A stretch of 64,000 nt of DNA from Streptomyces flavofungini (GTDB taxonomy: Bacteria > Actinomycetota > Actinomycetes > Streptomycetales > Streptomycetaceae), in assembly GCF_030388665.1 (NCBI RefSeq), contig NZ_CP128846.1, positions 2,046,001 through 2,110,000 on the forward strand, in the 5' to 3' direction. The translations under genes and the position numbers were made by a program. Numbering within the stretch: the stretch's first letter is position 1; every line of letters starts with the position of its first letter. This document shows, one piece after another, positions 36,235 through 45,204 of the stretch. Below the pieces are notes generated by a model that ran no database searches, was not told the DNA's origin, and saw only the letters and a list, made by a program, of their open reading frames with translations.

Positions 36235-38427
36235 GTGGGAGTGGAGCCACGGACGGAGCCGACGCTCGCCGACGCGGAACGGGACGGCGCGGAACGGGAT
36301 CGCTCGCAGGAGGCCTGCGCGGAGGAGGCCCACGCGGAGGAAGTCCGCGTGGAGGAGCCCCACGCGGAGGCGCGGCCCCATGTCCGGCTGGGACGCGTAC
36401 GCCTGGCCGCCGGGGATCTCGACGGCGCCCGCACCGAGTTCCAGCTCGCCCACGAGGCCGCGCCCGACGACGCCACTCCCCTGTTCTGGCTCGGCTGCGC
36501 CCTGGCCCACGAAGGGCGAATCGACTCCGCCGAGGCCCACTTCACCCGTTCCCTCGCGTGCGCCGCGCCGCACCCGCGCGCCCTCGTCCAGCGCGCCTAC
36601 ACACGCCTCGCGGCGGGGAACGGGGAGGGGGCGCTGGCCGATCTCCGCGCGGCGGAGCGGAGCGGAGTGCTGGACGACGAGGGCAGGTGGGCGGCGGCGG
36701 TGCTGTCGGGGGTGCGGGGCGCCGTCGGCTCGGGGCGACGGAACGCGTCCGGCCCGGGGACACACAGCACCCCCGGATCAGAGGCACCCAGCCCCTCCGG
36801 CCCAGGGGCGGCACCGAGCGCCCCCGAATCCGCGCCCACCGCGTCCCGCGTCGCCGCGCTGCTCCGCAGAGCCGGGCTCGCCGCGCTCGACGGCGCCGAC
36901 CCGGACTGGCCGCGCGCCGCCGCCCTGTTCGGCGCGGCGTGGGACATCGAGCCGTACACCGGGCGCTTCGCGGTGCTGTACGGCGTCGCCCTTGCCGTGG
37001 GCGGGCGACGGGACGCCGCCGTCGACGTCCTCGCCACCGCCGCCCGGCGCGACCCCTGCGACCACCGCGTCACCCACGCCCTGGCGATCGCCCTCCTCAA
37101 CTCCCCGACACAGGAACCCTCCGCCGACGTCCCGCACACGACGGACTCCCCCACGACGCCCGCAGCCCCGGCACCCCCGACACCCACCCCGCCCTGCGAG
37201 CGCGCCATCGCCGCCTGGGGTGCGCTCCTCTACGACAGCTCCTTCTGGGACCGCGTGCGGCTCGCGGCCGGGCGGCGGTACGGCGCGGAGGTGGGCGCCG
37301 ACCTCGTGCCCGGCCTGCGGAGCGGGCTGCGTGACCGTGTGGCGCGGCGCCTGCCCGACGAGGGCGTCAGCGGCAGCCGCGTAGCCCCGGACGTGCTCCT
37401 CCAGCGCGAGGCCGACGCCGCGCGGATCCTCGACGAGGCCGGCGGGTTCCCCGGGCCCTGGGACACCCCCCTGCGCTGCGGGCCGCTGGCGATCGCCGCG
37501 CTCGGCCGGGTCCGGGAGTTCGGCGTCTTCACCGCCACGGGCAGCGGCGCCGCCCCCGAGACGGGCGTCGCGCACCCCGCCCTCGTCCACCCCTTCTCCG
37601 AACTCGGCTTCGCCCAGATCCAGTTGACCGCCGGGCTGCCCGGCGACGCCCTCGCCGCCCTCACCGAGCTGCGCTGCCGCGACTGCCGCGCGCGGGCGCG
37701 TGCGGCGGGCCCGGCCGCGGCGCCCGTCTGCGAAGCGGACTGCGCCCGCTTCGACGGGCTCAACCCCGGGTACGCCGGGCTCCCCGACCGCCACCGGCGG
37801 CTCGCCAAGGACGCCCGGGAGCTGGCCCTGCACGCCCGCGTCACCCTCGGCAGGGACCACCTCACCGCCGACCGCCCCGACTTCGGCGCCGCCGCCGCGT
37901 GCTGGCGCCGCGCCCTCGTCCACAGCAGACGGCTGGAGCGCTACCGGCACACGCAGGCAGCCGTCGTCGGCCTCGCGCTCGCCGCTGCCAAGGACGCCTA
38001 CCGCGCCGGGCACCTGACCCGCGCCGCGAGCACCCTGGAGACCGCGCGCTCCGTCATCGGCGCCAACGAACGACCCCATCTGGACGGCCAGTTGGCCCGC
38101 GTACTCGCCGACCGCGGCATCCGCGAGGCCAACCGCGAGGACGCCGACCTGGAGGCGTCCGCGACGGACCTGCGGCGCTCCGTGGCGATCGGCCCGCGGC
38201 TGCGGCGCGCGCAGCTCAGCCTCGGTATCGTGCTGCGCGGCCTGGCGCTGCGCCGCTGGGGCTCGGGCAGCCTGTCCGGCGCGCGCACCGCCCTGGAGGA
38301 GGCCGTCGGGCAACTGACCGCCGCGCTCACGCACTTCCCCGACGACCCGGAGATCACCGAGGAGCGGGACCGGGCCCGGAGCGAACTCGACTTCGTACGC
38401 GAACAGTTCGACGAGAGCTGGAGGTGA
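36235..38427 (+). CDS. TPR protein paralogous to the C-terminus of the CHAT protein
   Basis: A 730-residue cytosolic protein. An acidic N-terminus with repeated AEE/VEE units (residues 25-45) precedes three or four TPRs (about residues 48-165), a disordered Pro/Ser/Ala region, and from about residue 326 a module shared with the C-terminus of the next protein. Shared landmarks are WGALLYDSSFWD versus WATLLSDDVYWD, ILDEAGGFPG versus ILKDVGGLPG, and YAGLPDRHRRL versus YARLPHRHARL. It has no CHAT domain. I infer a scaffold or regulatory subunit that arose by duplication and pairs with the protease. GTG 36235 has a weak site; GTG 36241 is an alternative. Confidence 0.72.
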   Translation: MGVEPRTEPTLADAERDGAERDRSQEACAEEAHAEEVRVEEPHAEARPHVRLGRVRLAAGDLDGARTEFQLAHEAAPDDATPLFWLGCALAHEGRIDSAEAHFTRSLACAAPHPRALVQRAYTRLAAGNGEGALADLRAAERSGVLDDEGRWAAAVLSGVRGAVGSGRRNASGPGTHSTPGSEAPSPSGPGAAPSAPESAPTASRVAALLRRAGLAALDGADPDWPRAAALFGAAWDIEPYTGRFAVLYGVALAVGGRRDAAVDVLATAARRDPCDHRVTHALAIALLNSPTQEPSADVPHTTDSPTTPAAPAPPTPTPPCERAIAAWGALLYDSSFWDRVRLAAGRRYGAEVGADLVPGLRSGLRDRVARRLPDEGVSGSRVAPDVLLQREADAARILDEAGGFPGPWDTPLRCGPLAIAALGRVREFGVFTATGSGAAPETGVAHPALVHPFSELGFAQIQLTAGLPGDALAALTELRCRDCRARARAAGPAAAPVCEADCARFDGLNPGYAGLPDRHRRLAKDARELALHARVTLGRDHLTADRPDFGAAAACWRRALVHSRRLERYRHTQAAVVGLALAAAKDAYRAGHLTRAASTLETARSVIGANERPHLDGQLARVLADRGIREANREDADLEASATDLRRSVAIGPRLRRAQLSLGIVLRGLALRRWGSGSLSGARTALEEAVGQLTAALTHFPDDPEITEERDRARSELDFVREQFDESWR

Positions 38428-38436
38428 GCGGCGGCG

Positions 38437-41400
38437 ATGCTCCAGTACGAGGAACTGCGCATCCGGGTCCGCCCCGTCGGCCCGTCCCACTGCCTCGTGG
38501 CCGTCAGCGGTCCCGCGTGCGCGCTCGGCGTGATCGCCGTGGACGGCGCGCCGGCGGCGTTCCGGGCCCGCTGGGACCGGCTCGTCGCCGCCGACCTCGG
38601 CCTCGCACCCATGGGCGAGCGGCACACGGCCGAGCAGCTGCGCGACCTCGGCCGTGACGTGTACCGGTTGCTGTTCGGCGGCGACGGCGGCGAGGGGGCC
38701 GGGGGCTGCCTGGCCGCCGCCCTCGAACTCGCCCAGCGCCTGCGCCCCCCGCGCGGCCTGCGGCTCCGCTTCGACCTGCCGCCGCACCTGCGGGAACTGC
38801 CGCTCGAAGCCCTGTGCGCGCCCGCCGGGATGCCGCAGCAGTCCCTCGCCCTAGGCCCCGGCCACTCCCTGGCCCGCTCACTGCCCGGCGGGCCCCTCGG
38901 CCGCCGCCTGCCCGACCCGGCGGACGAGCCCAGCCTGATCCGTCTCGTCGTCGCCTGCGCCTCCCCGGCCGGGTCGGGCCCCGCCCTCCGCGTGGACTCC
39001 GAAGTGGCCGCGCTGCGCCAGGAGTTGCCGGAGGTGGCGGTCCGCACCACGGTCGTCGAGCGGGCCACCCGCGAGCGCCTGGAGTCGGCGCTCGGGGCGC
39101 ACGGCGACCTGCCGACGGCCGTGCTCCTCATCGCCCACGGAACGTACGACGAGGACCTCGGCAAGGGCGTCGTCCAGCTGGAGACGGAGCACGGCGGCGC
39201 GGACCCGGTGCCCGCCGATCTGCTCAGCGGCATCCTCCTCAAAGCCCCGAGGCTGCGGCTCGCCGTCCTCAACCTGTGCTCCGGCGCTGACAGTTCGGGC
39301 CCCGACGGAGTGCACACCGAGCCGTTCTCGGGGCTCGCGCAGGCGCTCGTCGGCGGCGGCGTGCCCGCTGTCGTCGCCATGCGCGGCCGGGTCAGCGACG
39401 TGTCGGCGGGACGCTTCAGCCCCGAGCTCCTGAAGGGGCTCGCGGCGAACCGGACCGTCGACGAGTCGATGGCCGCCGCGCGCCGCCGCATCTCGCACCT
39501 GCCGCGGCACACGGCCGTCGAGTGGGCGACGCCCGCGCTGTTCCTGCACGCCGGATACCGGCACGGCTGGCTCTTCAAGGCGCGGGAGGTGCGCGACGAC
39601 GACGGCGCGGCGCCCGACCCGCTGCGCGAGGGCGCCGACGCCCTGCGCGCCTTCCAGCGGCCCGTGGGGCACGTCGGCGCGGCGACGCTCATCGACGCGG
39701 CGCGGTTCGAGCGCGACCGCGGCGAGTGGGCGCAGGTCCTGCGGATCCTGCGGACACCGACGCGGCAGTACGAGGACGAGCAGCGGCAACTGCGGGACGA
39801 GGCGGCGTTCGAGCTGGCCTGGCCCGAGCTGGAAGCGCTCTGCGGGGTGCTCGCCGCCGGGCGGGACGGGGCGGACGCGGCGCGGCGCCTCGCCGCGGTC
39901 CGCGCCGCCCTGCCGTGCCCGCTGCCCGCCGGGCTCCTCGACCGCGCGGACCGGCTGCGCCACGCCGCCGAGCTGGCCGACCGGGCCCGCGCCGCGGAGG
40001 CCGCCGCGGACTGGCCCACCGCCATCGCCCTCTACGAACAGGTCCTCGCCACCACCCCCGACTCCCCCGCCCCCCGCGCCCGCCTCACCGAGGCCCGCAC
40101 CCGGCTCCGCCTCGCCACGGCCCTGGCGACGGCCGCCCACGCCCACCACGCCACCGCCTGGCCCGAGGCCGCCCACGCCTACGAGGAGGCCCTGGCCCTG
40201 CTCCCCGACGACCCCGCCCTCACCGCGCGCGCGGCGTACGCGCGGGGCCGCGTCGCGGAGGGCGCCGGGGACTGGCGGGGGGCGATGGAGGCGTTCGGGG
40301 CCTGTACGGGGGCCGGCGGGGGCACCTTGGGCGAGGGGGGCAGCGAGAGGGCCGGGGGTGGTGTCGCGGTCGGGGGCGGCGTGGCCTGCGGGGAGAGGGC
40401 GGGTGTCCGGTACGGCATGTCCGCTGAAGTCGGTGCGGCGACCGGGACGGCGGACGCCGGGTGCGGCCCGGCCGCTGAAATCTCTGCTCCGGCCGGGAAC
40501 GGCTCGGCGCCCGCCGAAGCGGGCGCGCTCACCGACACCGCCGCCCCACCCGCCGAAGCAGTCGCAGTCACCGGGACCGGTCCGATCACCGCCGACCGCG
40601 CGCAGCCCCGGAACAACACGACCGCCCCGGCACCGGCTCCACCGACAGGTCCGACCGCCGCACCCGCGCCCCACGGCGATCCCGGCACCGGCCCCGCCCC
40701 CGCGAGCCCGCCCCGCGCCGCCCCCGCGGGCACGCCGGAGCACCCGGACATCTCCGACGCCCCCGCCCGGTACGCCTACGCGCGCGGGCGAGCCGCGGCC
40801 GACGCGGGTGACTGGGCGACGGCGGCCGCCGCCTTCAGCACGTGCCGCGAGGCGGAGGCCGGTGCCGGGGCGACGGGGCACACCGACGTCACCCTCCGCT
40901 GGACCTACGCCCGGGGCCGCCGCTGCCAGGAGCTGGGGGACTGGGGCGGCGCCGTGTCCCACCTCGCCGCTCTCCCGGCCGAGTTCGTCGACGTACAGAC
41001 CCATCTGCGGTTCTCCCGGGGCATGTTCGCCGACTCCCGGGGCGAGTGGGAGGGCGTCATCGACGGGTTCGGCGGGCTGCCCGACGAGTACGCGGACGGC
41101 GAGGTGAAGGTGCGCCGCCTCTACGCCCGGGCCCGCGCCGCCGCCGACGGGCGCGGGGACTGGGCCGCCGCCTCCGGGCTCCTGGCCGACCTGCCCGACT
41201 CGGCGCGCGACGGCACCGTCGCACCGCTGCGCCGCAAGGTGGAGGGCCGCCGCGCGGAGGCCGGGGGCGACTGGGCGGCGGCCCGCGCGATCTACGCCCG
41301 CGCGTTCACCGGCGGCGGGCCCGGCGGCACTCTGCCGGCGCCGCGCACCCCGTTGCCGCCGCACGTCCCCGAGCCCGCGAGCAGCGCCGCCGCGAACTCC

Positions 41401-44241
41401 CCGGCCACCGCCGCCCCCGCCCCGAACTCCCCGGCCCTCGCCCTCACCCCCACCGCCCGGGAGTCCCTCCACCTGTACCTCTACGCGCTCTCCCGCACCC
41501 ACGAGCTGTCGTGCCGGTGGGCCGACGCCCTGCACGTGTACCTCGTGCTGCCCGACGCGTGGGCGGACGTGGCGGCGCGGCGGCGGTACGCGCGGGCCCG
41601 GGTGGCCGAGGAGGAGGTCGAGGCGTCGGGCGAGGGGCCGGGGACGGCCGCGCGGTGGCGGATGGTGGCGGCCGCGTACGACCTGCTCGGCGAGGCGAGC
41701 GGCGCGGGCAGCTGCGCGGGCGGCCGCGCCGACTCGTGCGCCGCCGGTCACGCGGGCGACACCGCCGGTGCGGGCGAGGGGCGCGACCACGCCGCACGCG
41801 CGGAGTACGCCCGCGTCCGTGCCGCCGAGGCCGACGGCGAGTGGGCCGCCGTCGTCGGGGCGGCCGAGGCGCTGGGCGCCTACCGGGACGCGCCCGCCGT
41901 CGCCGCGTACGCCCGGGGGCGGCTCGCGGACGCGCACCAGGAGTGGCGGCGGGCCGCCGAGGCCTTCGAGGAGTGCCGGGGGCACGGGGACGCGGACGCC
42001 CACCTGGCGTACGCGCGGGGCCGCTCCCTGGAGGCGGAGGGCCGGTGGAGCGAGGCCGTCGAGGAGTACGGGCGGGCGGCGGACCGGCTCGACCGGGCCG
42101 ATGTGCGCCGGCGCAGGCTGCGGCGCCTCATCGACCTGCTGCCGTGGGCCGACGGCGCGACCCGGGGCCCACTGGCCGCGGACCCGTTCGCGCTGCGCGA
42201 CGAGACGTACCCCTACCGGGCGCTGCGCGCGGTGGGCGTGCACCCGGGTGTGTCGATGGCCGCGGTGAGCGACGCCTCCTACACGCTCCTGGAGCGCGGC
42301 GGCATGACGTGGTCGGAGCGGGTCGCGTGGGACCGGCTGCGGCTGCCGGGCAGACGGCTGCAGGTGGACGCGCTGCTGTACCGGTGGCAGCAGCCGGACG
42401 GTCTGCGGGCCGCGCTGGCCACGCTGTCGCCGGACGACGAGCACGCCGGGCCCGGCTTCGTGGACGTGCTGTGCGAGCGCTTCCCCGGCGACGCCCCGCT
42501 CCTGCTGCTCCTCGCGCGGGGGCGCGACGCGGCCACCGCCGAGTGGGAGCGGCGGCTCGCGGCCGCGCCGGGCGACATGGCGACGGCGCACGGTCTGGCC
42601 GTGGCCCGGCTGTGGCAGGCGCAGGAGCTGGAGCAGAGCGGGGCGTGGGAACACGCCGTGCGGACCTGGGAGTTGGCGCTCTCCTACTGGGCCACGCTCC
42701 TGAGCGACGACGTGTACTGGGACGGGTGGCGGGCCGAGCGGGCCGACTGCTACGAGCGCAAGCTGACCCACGAGGACATGACGCGGCTGCGCTGGGAGCT
42801 GAGCCGCCATCTGTTCGGCCTGCTCTCGGCGTACGAGCAGCGGCACACCGAGCAGGACCGGCCGGAACAGGCCGCGTGGTACGAGGAGTTGGCGGAGTTC
42901 CTGGAGGCGGAGCTGGCGGGCGCGCGGATCCTCAAGGACGTCGGCGGGCTGCCCGGCGTACCGGGGGCGCGCGCCGCCCTCGCCTGCGGGCCGCGCTATC
43001 TGCGCCTGCTCGACCTGCAACTGCCCCTCGCCGAGCTCGCCGCGGACCTGGACGCCGCCGCGAAGGACGGCAAGGACCCGGGCGAGTACGCGGTGCGCGA
43101 GCTGCGCTGGGCGTTCTCTGGCCTCTCCCGGGCCCTCACGCTGTGCGCGGTGCACAAGTTCGAGCCCGCCCTGCGCGCCCTGCCCGCGTTCCCGACGCTG
43201 ACGACGCTCCCCGACGACTGCGCGGGCCCCGCCGCCGCGCCCGACCCGCGCCGCCACCTCGATGGGTGCGCGTACTGCCAGGAGTTCCTGCGCCGGGACC
43301 CGGCGTACGCCCGACTGCCGCACCGGCACGCCCGGTTGCTGCAGGACGGGGTCGAACTGGCCGTGCGGGTGCGCCTGGAGCTGTCGCGCACGGCGCTCGC
43401 CGACGGCGAGTGCGGGCTCGGCCGGGCCCAGGAGCAGTGGGAGCGCCTGGTGCGGGTGGCGCGCCGCGCGGGGATGACGGCGCGGGCCAAGAAGGCGCTG
43501 GTGCGGACCGTGCTCGGGCGGGTCGAGGCCCTCCTCGACGAGGACCCGGCGCGCCGTGGTGACGTCCTGGACGAGGCGATCACGCTCGTCGAGGCGGTGC
43601 CGCCGGTGCTGCACCCGCTGGAGCGCGAGGTCCGCGACCAGCTCGACGGGCGGCTCTCGTCGCTGTACTCGATGCGGGGCGTGTGGCGCGGCTACACCCG
43701 CACCAAGCACGGCATGCGCTCCGACGTGTACGGCGCGGAGGCCGACCTGCGCCGCGCCCTCGCCCTGAACCCGGCGTCCAACCACGCGCGCGACAACCTG
43801 GCCCGCGCCCTCGTCTTCACCCTGGACGCCCGCACCGACGAACTCCCGGCCCGGCTATGCCTGTTGCACGAGGCCCTCGGCCTGCTCGACGTGGGCCTCG
43901 GCCAGGCCCTCACCCACAACTACCGCGAGACCCTGGGCGAGAGCCTGGAGGAGCTCGACCGGCTCCTCGCCACGGACCTGGGGGTCGTGGGCGTGGGCGA
44001 GCTGATGCGCAGCGACGGCGCGGAGCCGCCCCCGGACGAGGACGACCTGGCGTCCTGGGCCGCCGCCCTGACCGACCGCGCGGAGGCCGAACTCGCCCGC
44101 GGTGACGTCCGCAGGGCCCTGCACCACCTGATCCGCGCCACCCGCGCCGACGTCATGGACGGCAGGGTCCGGCGGGCCCTGCTCGACGCGGTGAACCGCT
44201 GGCTGACCGCGCTGACCACCGAAGGAGGCGGCCCCTCGTGA
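38437..44241 (+). CDS. giant CHAT-domain protease with TPR-like repeats
   Basis: A 1,934-residue protein. Residues about 1-390 are a CHAT (caspase-like) peptidase, with the catalytic pair His234 (LIAHGTYDED) and Cys281 (LNLCSGAD). Next come TPR-like repeats marked by YARGR and GDW (YAYARGRAAADAGDWATAAA), broken by Pro/Ala linkers at about 630-765 and 957-1007. A J-domain-like segment lies at about 1260-1316, and the C-terminus from about 1417 is paralogous to the preceding protein. ggaggtg lies 10 nt before ATG. CHAT proteases are effectors in caspase-like and Craspase systems; here TPR repeats probably sense or hold it inactive. Substrate unknown. Confidence 0.87.
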   Translation: MLQYEELRIRVRPVGPSHCLVAVSGPACALGVIAVDGAPAAFRARWDRLVAADLGLAPMGERHTAEQLRDLGRDVYRLLFGGDGGEGAGGCLAAALELAQRLRPPRGLRLRFDLPPHLRELPLEALCAPAGMPQQSLALGPGHSLARSLPGGPLGRRLPDPADEPSLIRLVVACASPAGSGPALRVDSEVAALRQELPEVAVRTTVVERATRERLESALGAHGDLPTAVLLIAHGTYDEDLGKGVVQLETEHGGADPVPADLLSGILLKAPRLRLAVLNLCSGADSSGPDGVHTEPFSGLAQALVGGGVPAVVAMRGRVSDVSAGRFSPELLKGLAANRTVDESMAAARRRISHLPRHTAVEWATPALFLHAGYRHGWLFKAREVRDDDGAAPDPLREGADALRAFQRPVGHVGAATLIDAARFERDRGEWAQVLRILRTPTRQYEDEQRQLRDEAAFELAWPELEALCGVLAAGRDGADAARRLAAVRAALPCPLPAGLLDRADRLRHAAELADRARAAEAAADWPTAIALYEQVLATTPDSPAPRARLTEARTRLRLATALATAAHAHHATAWPEAAHAYEEALALLPDDPALTARAAYARGRVAEGAGDWRGAMEAFGACTGAGGGTLGEGGSERAGGGVAVGGGVACGERAGVRYGMSAEVGAATGTADAGCGPAAEISAPAGNGSAPAEAGALTDTAAPPAEAVAVTGTGPITADRAQPRNNTTAPAPAPPTGPTAAPAPHGDPGTGPAPASPPRAAPAGTPEHPDISDAPARYAYARGRAAADAGDWATAAAAFSTCREAEAGAGATGHTDVTLRWTYARGRRCQELGDWGGAVSHLAALPAEFVDVQTHLRFSRGMFADSRGEWEGVIDGFGGLPDEYADGEVKVRRLYARARAAADGRGDWAAASGLLADLPDSARDGTVAPLRRKVEGRRAEAGGDWAAARAIYARAFTGGGPGGTLPAPRTPLPPHVPEPASSAAANSPATAAPAPNSPALALTPTARESLHLYLYALSRTHELSCRWADALHVYLVLPDAWADVAARRRYARARVAEEEVEASGEGPGTAARWRMVAAAYDLLGEASGAGSCAGGRADSCAAGHAGDTAGAGEGRDHAARAEYARVRAAEADGEWAAVVGAAEALGAYRDAPAVAAYARGRLADAHQEWRRAAEAFEECRGHGDADAHLAYARGRSLEAEGRWSEAVEEYGRAADRLDRADVRRRRLRRLIDLLPWADGATRGPLAADPFALRDETYPYRALRAVGVHPGVSMAAVSDASYTLLERGGMTWSERVAWDRLRLPGRRLQVDALLYRWQQPDGLRAALATLSPDDEHAGPGFVDVLCERFPGDAPLLLLLARGRDAATAEWERRLAAAPGDMATAHGLAVARLWQAQELEQSGAWEHAVRTWELALSYWATLLSDDVYWDGWRAERADCYERKLTHEDMTRLRWELSRHLFGLLSAYEQRHTEQDRPEQAAWYEELAEFLEAELAGARILKDVGGLPGVPGARAALACGPRYLRLLDLQLPLAELAADLDAAAKDGKDPGEYAVRELRWAFSGLSRALTLCAVHKFEPALRALPAFPTLTTLPDDCAGPAAAPDPRRHLDGCAYCQEFLRRDPAYARLPHRHARLLQDGVELAVRVRLELSRTALADGECGLGRAQEQWERLVRVARRAGMTARAKKALVRTVLGRVEALLDEDPARRGDVLDEAITLVEAVPPVLHPLEREVRDQLDGRLSSLYSMRGVWRGYTRTKHGMRSDVYGAEADLRRALALNPASNHARDNLARALVFTLDARTDELPARLCLLHEALGLLDVGLGQALTHNYRETLGESLEELDRLLATDLGVVGVGELMRSDGAEPPPDEDDLASWAAALTDRAEAELARGDVRRALHHLIRATRADVMDGRVRRALLDAVNRWLTALTTEGGGPS

Positions 44242-44594
44242 TCAGGGACCCCGACAGCGGCCCCGGCCCCTACGAAGCGCTCGCCGAGGCCGGCGTGACG
44301 CCGTGGACCTCGCACGCGGACCTGCGGGACGTGCCGTTCGACCTGCTCGCCCGGCGCCTGATGACGCCGTTCACGCAGGCGGCCTGGGACGAGCTGCGCA
44401 CCGTACCGGGACGGCTGCTCGTCGATCTGTTCCGCTACGACATGGACCTCGCCGCCGAACTCCCGGGCGCCGTCGCGGAGATGGACCGGCAGCTCGACGA
44501 GCCGGGCCCTCGGGGCGGGCCCGGTGCCGGGAATCCGCTGTCCGAGGAGGCGGCCGCCCGTCTCCTCGCCGACCTCGTCCGCTTCGACGTCTGA
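44238..44594 (+). CDS. degenerate J-domain-like protein
   Basis: A 118-residue protein overlapping the CHAT gene by 4 bp (GTGA). Residues about 11-68 (PYEALAEAGVTP, DLRDVPFDLLARRLM, AAWDELRTVPGRLLVDLFRY) follow the order of a DnaJ J-domain: YxxL-G-V-xP, helix II, helix III, then the AW-x-L-x-x-x-x-R-x-x-x-D-x-x-x-Y ending. The HPD tripeptide needed to stimulate Hsp70 ATPase is absent. The same segment occurs inside the CHAT protein. With GrpE- and Hsp70-like genes directly after it, a co-chaperone role is a reasonable inference. An unrelated helical protein is the alternative. Confidence 0.5.
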   Translation: MIRDPDSGPGPYEALAEAGVTPWTSHADLRDVPFDLLARRLMTPFTQAAWDELRTVPGRLLVDLFRYDMDLAAELPGAVAEMDRQLDEPGPRGGPGAGNPLSEEAAARLLADLVRFDV

Positions 44595-44631
44595 CCGCCC
44601 GAGATCCGACTGCCCGAAAGGAGGCGCGCAC

Positions 44632-45204
44632 ATGAACCCGATGGACCCGCCGGACCCCCCGCCGGATCACGACGCCCCGTACGGAGCCGCCGCCCTGGCC
44701 GCGTACGAGGGTTCCAGGGCGCTGGCCGCCCGGGACGCCGCGCACCGGGCGCACACCGAGCGGCTGCTCCTGGTGTGCGCCGACACGCTGGACGCCTGCG
44801 GGCGGCTGCTCGCCGAAGGGCCGGGCGGCGCGGACCCGGCCGCGTACCACCGCAGTCTCCGACTCGTCGTGCGGCAGCTGGAGTCGGCGGTCCGCGACGA
44901 GGGCCTGGAGGTGTTCGGGCGCGCCGGGGAGCGCGCGGAGCCTGCCACGCACCACGTCGTGGAGGTGCGCGCCGCTCCACCGGGGGCCGTGGACGACGAG
45001 GTCCTTGAGGTCGTGCGGCGCGGGTATCGATACCGGGGTCAGGTGCTGCGCGCCGCCCGGGTCGTGGTCGCGGCGGCCGGGGCCGGGCCCGACAGCACCA
45101 CGGACGAGGACAGCGGCACCGACGGCGACTGCGGTACCGGCAGTGACAGCGGAACCGGCGGCGGGACAGGCAGGGCACCACAGGAAGGGACCACGCACGG
45201 ATGA
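44632..45204 (+). CDS. GrpE-like nucleotide exchange factor
   Basis: A 190-residue protein with an N-terminal helical stretch (about residues 20-85) and a compact segment, VDDEVLEVVRRGYRYRGQ followed by VLRAARVVVA, that matches the beta-domain signature of GrpE. GrpE releases ADP from Hsp70. The long coiled helix of canonical GrpE is shorter here. The C-terminus is a Gly/Ser/Asp/Thr repeat tail with Cys. aaggagg lies about 8 nt before ATG 44632. The stop overlaps the Hsp70 start by 4 bp (ATGA), so the factor is probably dedicated to that Hsp70. Confidence 0.68.
   Translation: MNPMDPPDPPPDHDAPYGAAALAAYEGSRALAARDAAHRAHTERLLLVCADTLDACGRLLAEGPGGADPAAYHRSLRLVVRQLESAVRDEGLEVFGRAGERAEPATHHVVEVRAAPPGAVDDEVLEVVRRGYRYRGQVLRAARVVVAAAGAGPDSTTDEDSGTDGDCGTGSDSGTGGGTGRAPQEGTTHG

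Noticed and set aside
38878..43785. A 1,635-codon open frame antisense to the CHAT protein
   Set aside because: It is a shadow of high-GC codon bias: Arg/Gly/Ala/Val-rich, no domain, and the sense strand has clear CHAT catalytic motifs.
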